DNA of 64,000 nucleotides, from contig OX637620.1 of assembly GCA_951802195.1 (NCBI GenBank), positions 1,984,001-2,048,000 of the forward strand, written 5' to 3'. The notes under the pieces were generated by a model. The model was not told the origin of the DNA. It saw nothing but the letters and a program-made list of their open reading frames with translations, and did no database searches. A program made the translations under genes and the position numbers. Shown here piece after piece: positions 10,357 to 20,672 of this stretch (position 1 is the stretch's first letter; the number at the start of each line of letters is the position of its first letter). The DNA is from Tausonia pullulans (lineage: Eukaryota; Basidiomycota; Tremellomycetes; Cystofilobasidiales; Mrakiaceae).

Positions 10357-13067
10357 ATGTCGTACCCCCTCGCCTCGCCGCCTAAGCCGCAGCCAAGGCT
10401 CGCCGCCAAGGGCAAGACCCCCAGAGCGACAGGAAAAAGCAAGGGCAAGGGCTCCTCCAAGCAGCCTGGCCAGAAGCGGACTCGCACAGGCTGCCTCGTT
10501 TGCCGAAGCAGGTGAGAGTATCGACCACGACTACCTACCTCGCCATGTGCGAGCCCCTCTTCGCCACCGAACGTTGACACCTGCATCAATTCTCCTGCTG
10601 ACTCCTCCTTCCAGAAAGCACAAATGTGGCGAGGAGAAGATTGGCCCAGAGAACGCCTGTCAGCGCTGCATCCGAGCTGGTCTTAAGGTAGTATTCCTTG
10701 TCTATCTTTGCTTTCGCCTACCCACATTGACCAGGAGGCCTTCCTGTTTCAGTGCGTTTGGCCTGAAGACGTCCCCAAGGACGTCCTCTTCCGGCCTTAT
10801 CCTACTGCCGAGGAGCGCGCTCCACCACCTGTCAGGGACGCGTCGCCGTCCTCGTCGTCAGCGTCCATATCCTACATGCCTATGCTGCCCCTCACCATGT
10901 CCTTTCCGGATTCCTCGTTGTTCGGGATGCATCTCGGAGAGGACGAATCCTCGTTCGGCGGCTCGCAGTTGTGGGTCGCGGGACTTGAACCTGACATCAC
11001 GTACCCGCCAACGCCCTTGTCACAAACCGACGACCTGTGCTTCGGTCCGGCGCCATTCGTCGACAAAGCGGAATGGCTTCCACCAGAAGAGCAGCTGAAG
11101 GCATCGCCCAAGCTCTACATCGTTCCTTCGAGCCCACTCGAGTTGACCTTCCCGAATCCTGAGGAGAGAGCCCTGGTGGGTTGCTGTCTGCCAAGCCTTG
11201 GCGTTCATGATTCGCCCGATCTGATCAATTTCTCCGACCACTTGCCGATCCGCGAGCCCAGGCCCAGCACTTCCTGGTCATCTTGCCGAACTTTGCTGTG
11301 GTCCGTCCGCTTACGTCCCCTGCTTCTCCCTGGCATCCGCGCTGATGTCAACGATGATCCAGGCCATCCCGACCATCTCATCCTCGCCCGGTCGAACGAC
11401 GAACCCGCAAGATCTGGATCTCATCCTTCCGTCTCTCGACGTGCACCGCTTTCTCTCTATCCCGAGAGGCTCCTCGACGTCCAACGATGCGCTTTCACTT
11501 TCTGTGAGAGTCTCAATGCGCATCCGGCCGACAAACGTCTTATCTGACCCCACTTCTTTGTGCAACCGCCTTCCCACTCAGATCCTCGCCCTTGCCAGCA
11601 TTCATCTTTCGTACCTGCATCACTCTTCCGCCCTCGAGGCTCTCCTCTCATCCCAGCCCGAACTCGCGGCAGTTTCTCTAGCCCAAAACACGCGCTACTC
11701 AAACGCTTCGAACGCCCTCGTCTCAGCCTCGATCGCCCTCATCCGGTCCTCGATGCTCCTTATCAACGAGAACAGCTCAGATCGAGACCGGGATTTCGAC
11801 TTCCTCACGGGCGCCGCCGTAATGTGTGTCAACACGCGGTGTCTCGCGGGCGGGGGAGGGTTCAGAGAGTGTCTAGCGCTCTCGCACGAGGTCGTTCGCC
11901 TGCGGGGAGGGCCAGGCAAACTTCTGGCGGAGGCGCAGCGCTCCGGCGACAAGAAGCGGCTCCGGCGGACGAGGTCGATGTTAGAGCAGAATGCCGTCTG
12001 GGAGGTCTTCAGTAAGTGCTTTACCCCTTGTTGGTCATGATAGCAGTAGTCGCTGACTTTGATGCGCTTCCTCAGGCTCCCTCTCAAGCGGCCTCTCCCC
12101 GGAAACATTCTCTGACACGCCCATCTCGTCCTGGCTGTTCGCTTACTCTCAGCAGTGCGGGCAGACGGCTGGCCCGGGCTACACGGAAGATTGGTGAGTC
12201 TGACATTCACACGTCTGGAGTCCAGCTTTGACGCTTCTTTTTCTTATCCAGGGACACGCTTGCCACAATGCTTGGCATGTCGCGGGCCATGTTTGAGCTT
12301 CTCACTCGGGCGAGTTCTTTCCCTACTTCCCTCGTCTTCCGAATTGCTGACTCCCGATTGCAGGTCAGCAATCTCTACTCGGTTTCGCATCCAGCTCCAC
12401 CAGGAAGCTACCCTCGCCCACCGAACCCACCGCCCATCGACGATGCCTGCATCGCTCAAGCGAGGGAGCTTCTCCTACAGCTTGAACTCTGGCGCGAGCA
12501 CCTCGGCCGGACCAAAGGCGCCGATCCCTCCAAGCTGCTCTTGCATGAGTCACGGATCTACTTTGGGGACTTGATCTGGGTCTACTCACTCGAGGTCAGT
12601 GTAGGTCTGTCGTCGAGAGCACTGTTTCCCTTCTGATTTGCCCTTCCCGTAGATTGTTCTACGCCTCGACATCCTCTCGGTCCTTCCCTCGGACCCAGTC
12701 ATCTGCAAGTTGTCGCGCAATATTGTTGAGCTCGTCAGCGATTGTCACCAGCAGAACGGTCTCGTCCTGGGCCTCATTTGGCCCTGCCTCATCGCCGGCG
12801 GCAACTTTACGTTAGAGGAAGACCGCGTTACAGCGAGAGCGGCTCTTGAGATCCTAAGGTGCGTTCCGCCCGTCCACGGTGTGCGGAGTGGCGCGCGAGC
12901 GACTGACAAACGCGCGTTGGTTCTCTTTCAGATCGGTTTGTTGTTTTGACCTAGACAGCGCATTCTCCATCCTTATCCAGGTCTGGGCCCTCCGAGATAG
13001 TGGCTACGAGCGGGCGTCGTGGAGGGATCTTGCGACGCAGGGTGGCGAGGGTCTTATCCTGTTCTGA
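10357..13067 (+). CDS. Zn2Cys6 transcription factor with fungal-specific domain (Fungal_trans_2 type)
   Basis: Likely nuclear DNA-binding regulator. The start at 10357 gives a basic N-terminal stretch (Lys/Arg/Pro-rich) followed by the zinc cluster C-LV-C-RSRKHK-C-10 residues-C-QR-C-6 residues-C, built across exons 10357-10511, 10615-10687 and 10753 onward. The third exon holds a Ser/Pro-rich, acidic region typical of activation or linker segments. From about 11340 the fungal-specific domain begins (LALASIHLSYLHHS, SASIALIRSSMLL). It continues through short introns to SSWLFAYSQQCGQ, DTLATMLGMSRAMFELL, ARELLLQLELWREHL, LHESRIYFGDLIWVYSLE and finally FSILIQVWALRDSGYERASW before TGA at 13067. 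That pattern fits the PF11951-like family (Pro1/ArgR2 relatives). One or two introns between 11170 and 11345 are uncertain. Target genes cannot be inferred. Confidence 0.85.
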
Positions 13068-13336
13068 TCGGCGTGATTGAGCGCGCGTTCTTCCTCATTT
13101 TAGCTTTCTATTTTGCATACAGTGTTTCTCTTCCCATTATTTTCTGCGATCTCATGTACACAACAAGCCGACACTCAGGAGAAAGCACCTGTCCCCTTGG
13201 AAACAGGCGACGGGGGTAATGCCCGACGCGCGAATCCGAAAGTCCTCCCCGCGCTTCTCGTCCTCCGACCATCGACTCAACCAACATCTCCTTCATTGGA
13301 GGCGGGATGATCTAGCACGTCCTTCTGCATTTCTCC

Positions 13337-16300
13337 ATGTCGATAGCCCCAGACGCCCCCGCTTCACCGCCGCTCAGAGCGACGGCGGCGATGGCCACGA
13401 CGAACAAGCCTCTTCCTCTCCCAAACTCGAAGAGCGCGACTACGACCGCAACGAGCATGCAGCCGACGCGCGTCCTTCGCTCTCATCCTTCGCTCTCTGA
13501 CCAGGCTTCTGAGATCGTCGTGTGAGCTGTCGATCTTCCGTCTGCAAGGAGAGGCCTGTATGGTGTGAACTGCAGCGAGCCGCGACTGATGATACCTTGA
13601 TTTCCCCAGCGACGTTGAGAGACTGAACGAGGCTCTGGGGGCCGTCTCTCAGAAGCGAAAGCCTTGGGACAAGGAGGTTGAGAGCCTTCGGCAGAAGTCC
13701 GTAATGCTCGTCTCGCCGAACTATCGGTTTACTTCGAGTCTCTGCGGTCATAAGGGCTGACATTCAGCTGCTCCTCCTGCACCTCCGCCGACAGGGTGCG
13801 CCGCCGGTATCTCACATTGATCTTCACCCACCCTAAGTCCACAGGCGCCGTCATCTTCGACCAGGCCTGGGTCCGGACGACCCACGCTTTCATCGCCCAG
13901 TACCGAACTCTCATCGCCGGCGCTGACGAAGCGGTCGCCGCCGCCCGCGTCGCGGCCGAAGCCCAGCAACCTGCTGGCGCCGGGCGACAGGCGCGCAACG
14001 GCGGTTCGCGTCGTCAGAACGGCGGCGGCGGCTTCCAGAGCCACCCCTCTAATTCCAGCAGCGCTGAACTCCGGAACACACTTAAGTCGTTTCGGTCGTT
14101 CCTCGCGCAAGAAATCGCCTTCTACTCGGATCTGCTTGCGCGCATGGTCCGGAAGTTTGGACTCGAGGAGGCGCGGCCTTTCCTCGAGGCGTTGCAGATC
14201 GATGTCGCTCCGGTGACAGGGGACTCTTTCCAGGGGGAAAAGGGGCACGACAAGTTTATACTACTCCACAAAGGCCTTGTGTTCCTGGGGGACCTCGAGC
14301 GGTACAAGGAGATGTACTCGGAGAAGGAGCGCGAACGGACGAGGACGACTTTGGCCTTCGCGGAGGGTAAGCGCTTCGAGCGAGCGAAACAGGTGTACGA
14401 CCTGGCTAGGTTGCTCGTGCCGGACAACGGTCAGTATATCCTCTTTCCTATCTATCGCCCTGCTTTGCCTGCTGAAAACATGCCCTCTCCCTTCTTTAGG
14501 CAATCCCTTTAACCAACTCGCCGTTATCGCCACCCAGTGCATTCAGGACCCCTTCGCCGCCACGTATCTTTATCTCCGAGCGATCTCCCTCAACTTTGAC
14601 ACGTCCCGCAAGAATCTCAAACTCACCCTCAAGAAGGCGTTCAATGCGCGACTCAAGGGGGAACCTTACACCAACGGCAGCTCCTCGTCAACGTCGGTCG
14701 TCGATGAAGCCAAGTTAAAGAAGGACGTTGTCCTCCTGCAGGCCGTCTACGCCTTCAAGCCCAGGTTCGTCGCCCGTCTTATACCTCGCCCGCTGGAAGC
14801 GTCTTGATGCTAAATCTGCTGCTCTCCGTCTTCCAGTCACCAGGTCCGCCAGTCTGATAACATCGTCAAGCATTTCCGAATTCTCCTCGCCGACCGCGCC
14901 CTGTCTTCCGAGACGATCCTCCATGTCGTCGTCCTTTCCATCGCCGCTTACTGGGAAGCCCGCCACACCCGGCCCGAGCCCCGCTCGAAAAGCGAAAGTG
15001 AGGACGTTGGCCTCGAGCGCGCCAACCTCGCCCATGTCGTCGCCCTCCTCTCAGCCATGTTCGAAGTGTGCATGATTGAGGTTCGCGAGGCTCGCGAGGC
15101 CGTTGGTGGCGTCCGCCCCAAGGTTGACGAAGGTTCTCCCCTGGAGATCCTGGCTGTCGCTGATGACGACGGGTCGTCGTCTGTCCTGGCCGGTAAGGGC
15201 TCTATGCCGAGTCTCGACAAATTCTCCAACTTCCTCACTGCCGTCCTTCGAAGGGCACTGCCCGCGATCCGAGTCGCGGCCAAGTGGATCACTGCCGACC
15301 TTCAGTGGATTCTCGCGGCCTCCTACTCCTCCACGCCAGATGACAATTTCGCCAACATTGGTCTCCTCTGGTCTTCCTACGCTGGTTTTCTCAATATTCT
15401 TGCGTCGACATTCCCGATTTCGGAGCTTCAGCGGCTGGAGACCTCGCTCCCGGAGGACATCGAGCTCCGAGGCTTTCCGCCTCTTCGAGGGAGCATGGGA
15501 GCCAGCTGGAGTGGCAAGGACCTTGGCGAGAAGGAGCGCGAGGGCCATCCGATCGAGATTGAACTCATGCGTGTCTGGGACATCCAGGCGGAGGGAAGGA
15601 AGACAGCGCTATCAGGGGTAAGTGGTAACGGTCCAGCTTCGGCGTTCCTGCCTTGTCCGCTGAGCAAAATGGTTCAATCTTCTCAGAAACCCGCTCTCTG
15701 CACTCAGGCAGGTCACTTCGCAGTTTACAGTGCTGCCAGCCGCAGCCCCTCCTTGCGGCCTCCCGCCTCCAAGACGTCGTTGGATGCCGCGAGCCCCGTC
15801 TTTGTCCCCTCCTCCGCCAGGCCCAGTGCCCCTCCCTCTCCCAAGCCGCACACCTCTGGAACAACACCCATCAGGTCGAGCAAGACGGCTGATAGCGGAC
15901 TCTTTCCCCCGTTGTCAGTTCCCGTCACACTGCCCTCCCGTGTGGCGACGCCCATCGAGGTTACCAAAGAGGAAGAGGAGCAAGATGAACAGGAGGAGCT
16001 CGCGATCAACAGCGGCTCGCTGTTCGCGGCGGATCATGAGCACGACCTTGCCTCTGTTAGCACCGAAACGGATGACGACCCCGTCAACCGAGCGATGCGC
16101 GCCGCCCTAGACGACGGCGAGTCCATTTCGACGGTCAGCGAGGACGACGTGCGTGCGGTTCCTTCCGACGAGGACAACGAGGAGAGGATCCTATGGCCGA
16201 CTCCTCGACGGGACACCGTCACCGCTTCATCTACGCGTGACCGTCTGGTGGCAACGCCCATCGCTCATGTTGCACCCAGTAATAACAACTCCGCTGTGGG

Positions 16301-17195
16301 CCTCACGGCGCTTGACCTCCTCCAGCAGATCACATCAAACTCTCCCTCCCTCGCTACCCCTCAGTCGCACGCCCGGGATGGCTCGCCTGCCAGCCGTTCG
16401 AGCCTGCTCTTCGGTACGGGCACCGGCGGTGGCTCGGGGTCGAAACTCGGCTCGATCTGGGGGCCTGGTCCTTCTGAGCTGCCATCATCTGCGAGCATCC
16501 AGCGGACCCTCTCATACGGCGCTGGCGGCGAGGGGGCCTGGGCGGCCTCTACTAGTGGACAGGCCGCCAACAGCCTCAGCCTCAATCCGGCTCGCTTATG
16601 CAACCTTGCAATCGGAGAACCCTCTCCGAACGGCGGCTACGGCGGCGGCCCCTCGCGCTTCGATCAGTATGACTCCCCGGCCGGTCATCAACACCTTCAG
16701 CAGACGCAACACCAGCAACAGGCTGCGTCTCCTCAGATGCGGCTTGCGCCCCCATCATATACCGGAGACTCGCCATTCCAGACTGGCAACTCTTTTGGCT
16801 ATCGCCCGACCGACGGTTCGCGGTTTCGTCCGCCCCAGCAGATGCCCCAGGAGCCTCTTCATTGTCCTGCTCCGCCTCACTTTCCTCCCAACTCGGCGAT
16901 GTCCTCCGCGCAGTCCTCGGCGTTTTATGGCTATCCTCCGGCGTTCGGAGCGGATTCACCGCAGCAGCCCTTCGGGAAGCAGGCTCAGCCCTTCGCCTCG
17001 TTCCAGCCCGAACCGGGGTGGACTCTACGCCATCAGCTGCAGGCTGGAGGAGACGCTCGGTCGGGTGGCGAGCAGTCTCTCTTCGGCAGTATACCCTACG
17101 CTAGCCATCAGCAGCAACAGCAGCAACAGCAGTTATCTCCAAGTCACTTCGGGTTCTCCAACGGCGGAGGAGGAGGTAGCAACCCTTGGGGCTGA
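13337..17195 (+). CDS. EST1/EBS1/SMG7-family protein (14-3-3-like TPR domain)
   Basis: Family members bind phosphorylated partners through a 14-3-3-like TPR domain and act in nonsense-mediated decay (SMG7/Ebs1) or telomerase recruitment (Est1). Exon 1 is 13337-13521 and exon 2 starts at 13610. Diagnostic segments are FLHKGLVFLGDLERY-like residues (here ILLHKGLVFLGDLERYKEMY), LARLLVPDNG across an intron at about 14427-14500, NPFNQLAVIATQCIQDPFAA, YLYLRAISLNFDTSRKNL and, near 15450, LPEDIELRGFPPL. The last is the conserved C-terminal core motif of SMG7/Est1. After about 15690 the tail is ~500 residues of Ser/Pro/Gln-rich low complexity, with a CAG/CAA run at 17107-17135. Cytoplasmic NMD is the more likely role in a basidiomycete, but a telomere role cannot be excluded. 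A 69-nt stretch at 15618-15686 looks like an intron yet keeps the frame open. Confidence 0.85.
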
Positions 17196-17684
17196 GGCTC
17201 GCGAGGGAGAGGTGTTATCTCGGTTTTTGATCGTGCCTTGAAAGCAGAAAGGCGTTTTTCGTCGCTATATCCTGGGTCTCAGTCTTCGGAGACCTCGTGT
17301 GATGAAGTGGCCAGGCAGCAGATGTCACGCACATACCTACACACACATACGGAGGCAGGTCGGCTTTCAGGAGAGGGCTGCTTGGGATTGTTCCCATCAG
17401 GAAATGACGAGGCGCGCCTTCGCACCTTCTTGTCCTTTGCGGTCGCCCCATTTCGCGCTATGCTTCATGACATTTTGGCTTCAATGTTTCTTCTTCTGGA
17501 CGTGAGAGAGAGATTGTGGCGGTGACCTAAGGAAGAGGGACATTTCGCCCGCGCTCGGGAGTGGACGAACCGGTTATCCGGCGCCGGAGGAGGCCGCGAC
17601 TCGACACGCCTCAACGAGAAGATCGCGCTAGCTCAACGGAGCTCCTCTCAACGTCCACCCCGCCTCCAGCTCCGCTTTCTTCCC
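17196..17684. other. Intergenic region
   Basis: 489 bp between the 3' end of the EST1/SMG7-like gene and the HAD hydrolase. It should hold the terminator of the first and promoter of the second. There is a short CA-rich stretch (17332-17352). Small open frames on both strands have no recognisable content. Confidence 0.6.
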
Positions 17685-19018
17685 ATGTCGCCCAGGCCCA
17701 AAATCAAAGCCGTCATTTTCGACATGTAAGAAGTCGAGCAACGGAAACGCGCGAGTCGACTTCACTGAGCGCTGACCTCCCTGTCCATTCTCGACCAGCG
17801 GCGGCGTCGTTCTCGGCTCGCCCATCGTCGGCGTCCAGAACGCTGAACGCCAGTTCGGCCTGCCCTCTCACTACCTCAACTGTCTTATTACCGCTCACGG
17901 AGCCGGCGGAGCTTTTCAGCGACTAGAGCGCAACGAGATTGCCCTCGGCCATCGATTCTACGATGAGTTTGGGAGGGACATGAGCAACGTCGAGACCGGC
18001 AACGCCGCGTATCGGCGGTACTGCGAAAAGAACAACATATGTGAGTTAAAAGAGGTTGTCTGCATGGGGAACTAGTTGTTTACTATAACGAATGTGAGAT
18101 CCAGCCTGTCCAGCGTTGCCTACGCGGCTGAGGATCGATGGCGAAGAGGTTCGTTTTGACGTTCAGCCCGGATGAGGCGCTGTAATCTGAGATATTCTAC
18201 ATCTATAACGGTCCTCCATCCAGTTGTGGTCTATTATGATGGGTCCGGCTATCGAACCATCGCCCGAAATCATCGGTGCCATCAACAAGCTTCGAGGTGA
18301 GCTTCACTTTGACCGCGGTGCACTCTCGTCGCAAACCTTGATGTCTTGAAACCCTTAAGCCTCCCGAAAGTATCACCTCGCTGCTCTCACCAACAATTTT
18401 TCCGCTGGAGATCCCTTGCCTTCTTCGTCACCTATGGCTAAGCCGCCCCTTAATCTCTCCGTCACGCCTGCCGAGATCCGAGCCTCGCTCGCCGACCTGG
18501 CGGAGGACCCTGTCCGCAGGGGCTCTCCCTCCGAATTGCTCAAGAGCATGTTTGACATCTTTGTTGAGAGCTCGGTGGAAAACTTGCGGTATGTCGCGGG
18601 CTTACTTATGTTTTGCAGTGAGGGAAGAGATCCACTGAGGGCTCGCGCTGGCACCTGCATCTTAGCAAGCCCGATCCGGCGTTCTATCGGATCCCTCTGG
18701 AGAAGCTCGGCATTCGCGCTGAAGAGGCTGTCTTCCTTGATGACATTGGACAGTGAGTAATGATGGATTCTTGTCTCCTGGCCTAATTTAACGGCTGAGC
18801 CCGACTGCTCACCACTAGCAACCTCGTCACGGCGCGCAAGCTTGGACTCAACACTATACGTCAGTCATCTGCCTGGTTCCTAGGGGAAGATGCAGAGACC
18901 GCTGAGATTCAGAACCTATTTTACAGGTGTCAGTCCGGGCCGGGAAATCGAAGCCGTTCGGGAGCTGGAGGATCTGTTGGGACTCTCTCTTACTGAGGAA
19001 GGACCGTCCAAGCTCTAA
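17685..19018 (+). CDS. HAD-superfamily hydrolase with C-terminal SKL (EPHX2-N/ACAD10-like)
   Basis: Haloacid-dehalogenase fold enzyme, probably a phosphatase or related hydrolase. Seven or so short introns separate in-phase exons. Motif I is IFDIGGVVLGSP, with the nucleophile Asp and Gly at +2 rather than the Asp seen in classical phosphatases. The cap region includes LERNEIALGHRFYDEFGR. Motif II is ALTNNF, the motif III Lys is in RKPDPAFY, and motif IV is FLDDI, followed by NLVTARKLGLNTI. These match the subfamily of ACAD10 and epoxide hydrolase N-terminal domains. The last exon gives EIEAVRELEDLLGL and ends GPSKL then TAA at 19016-19018. A C-terminal SKL is a canonical peroxisomal PTS1 signal, so import into peroxisomes is expected. 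Substrate is unknown. Confidence 0.85.
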
Positions 19019-19965
19019 TTCTAACATGGACGGGTATCTGCTATGCGCTGCTGAAAGCAAGGTTGGGGAGAGATGGCGTAGATGGAAAATATTGTACGAT
19101 GAAAAGATAAAGAGAACAACAATTGGAAGGGGGAAGGGGGAGGAGGGAAGGGGGAGAAGAAGAACACTGGGCGCGCACCCTCACGACCACCGCCTTCCCT
19201 CACACGATCATCATACGCAGTACCGGCACAGCCACCGCCACCATACAAGCCAGAGATCAAGGCCACAGCCCACCCCAATCAACCGCCTCAGCCGATCACC
19301 TCAGTCGCCCTACGACACATCTCTCACCTGCCTGCGCGCGATCCCTCAGCGTGCCTTATGGCTGCCTGAAACTGTTGGAAGGAGCGATTCACGGAGACCT
19401 ATAATCTAGTAGTTTTCATCCCTTGTCCTCCCTTTGTATTACTTTTTACGCCACTAGGTTAACCTTATATGAGCGGGTAGAGTCGAGTGGGTATATGAAA
19501 CAAGCTTGCAACCGCATTGGACCCCAGGGCGAACATAGACCTTCAACAGAAACGTCCTCCGGCTCGCCCGATCAACCTCGAGGACGTCTCTATGCTCGAA
19601 GCCCGTGAGCACTTCCGCGATACTCCTCCTTATGGTCATGGAGAGGCGGTAGATCCCGCGTGGAGACAGTGATGTTGAGAAGGAGAGTATAGCAGGAGCG
19701 CTCCGCAACGGCCAACGAATGATGTGCAAGAGAGGGATGTTTTGCTCGACGTGCAGAGGAATAGCACGGCAACGACAGCCCAAATCGCTGCTTTTTTTTG
19801 TATTATAATAATCGAATCGCCCGCAACTTAAAAACTACGACGGCCACAGTAGATGGGAAGATGCGGATTACATTGATTGTACTTAGGTCATAGATCAGGT
19901 GCAGAAGACGAAATGATCCTGCGAGAGACAAGCGAAAGTGATAGCACTTGAAACCGACATAAATC
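19019..19965. other. Intergenic region with purine-rich tract
   Basis: Between the HAD gene and the repeat/tRNA block. A G/A-rich tract lies at 19128-19160, and T- and AT-rich stretches near 19790-19810. I find no protein or RNA gene with support; the few open frames are short and lack recognisable features. Confidence 0.55.
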
Positions 19966-20195
19966 ATGTATTTATTTTTTATTTATTTTTGTATTGAAGT
20001 CATGAGTTATACGTGGAGAACGAGGTAACCCTATGAGAGATAGCGAGTTGTAGCTAGATAAAGGGAGAGCGGACATGACCGAGCGCGAGAACGTCGGCCG
20101 AGGCGCCGTGGGAAGAGGGTTGGTCGAACCATTGGGAATGGTGTTTGGCCGGAAGGGGTTTGGTCGAACCACCGGGATGGTGGTTGGTGGCTGGC
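19966..20195 (-). repeat. Second copy of the poly(A)-ended repeat, single unit
   Basis: The minus strand carries a shortened copy of the units at 3738-5000. The ~140-bp core (from GACTTCAATAC at 19991 back to the GCCGTGGGAAGAGG region) is nearly identical, followed by about 90 bp of sub-repeat with the same TCGAACCACCGGGATGGTGG element. The 3' end runs into an AT-rich tail (19966-19990) instead of pure A. There is no sub-repeat expansion and no adjacent LINE. It has the same orientation relative to the tRNA-Met gene as the first block, and its 5' end lies about 70 bp from that gene. Confidence 0.85.
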
Positions 20196-20264
20196 AGAGT
20201 TGTTTTTGGGGATTATATACAATAGTGCTGTGGATCATATCAACACTCACTTATATTCAAGTAT

Positions 20265-20348
20265 GCCTCGATAGTTTAGTTGGTTATGACTCGAGTCTCA
20301 TATACATTGTGTGATCTCGCGACCCCAGTTCGAATCTGGGTCGAGGCA
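20265..20348 (+). tRNA. tRNA-Met (CAT), elongator type, with 11-nt intron (second copy)
   Basis: Exons are identical base for base to the tRNA at 5065-5148, while the intron after base 37 reads TACATTGTGTG instead of TTCCTTGTGCG. Conserved exons with a diverged intron support function of both genes. A T4 terminator follows at 20352-20355. The 5' flank differs from that of the first copy apart from an AT-rich stretch and a CAAC element near the expected Pol III start, so the two genes are dispersed copies and not a recent segmental duplication. Confidence 0.95.
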
Positions 20349-20672
20349 GTCTTTTGCCCCAACTTGGGCGTGTAAAATTGTCCCTTAAGTATTCTTTTAT
20401 CAATTCATAGAGATGGATTGAATTCGTATTGCCCTCTGTGGCTCGCAAACCGGACGCCAAGCAGAAAAAAGGTCGGTCGGAAGGCCGGCCGAAGAACCAT
20501 GTTCCGCGTAGATCGAGCTCATTCCGCAAGAAGCTCGGGCGCCTTTGAGGTGTGGCCGAGGGCGACCACGTCTCTCGCGCACGGCAGAGGAAAGACGGCC
20601 GAACACTCGGTTCACCACCGTCCCCTTGGCTTTGATCAGCCTTCGTCTTCCTTCTTAACCACCGCCAGCGCC

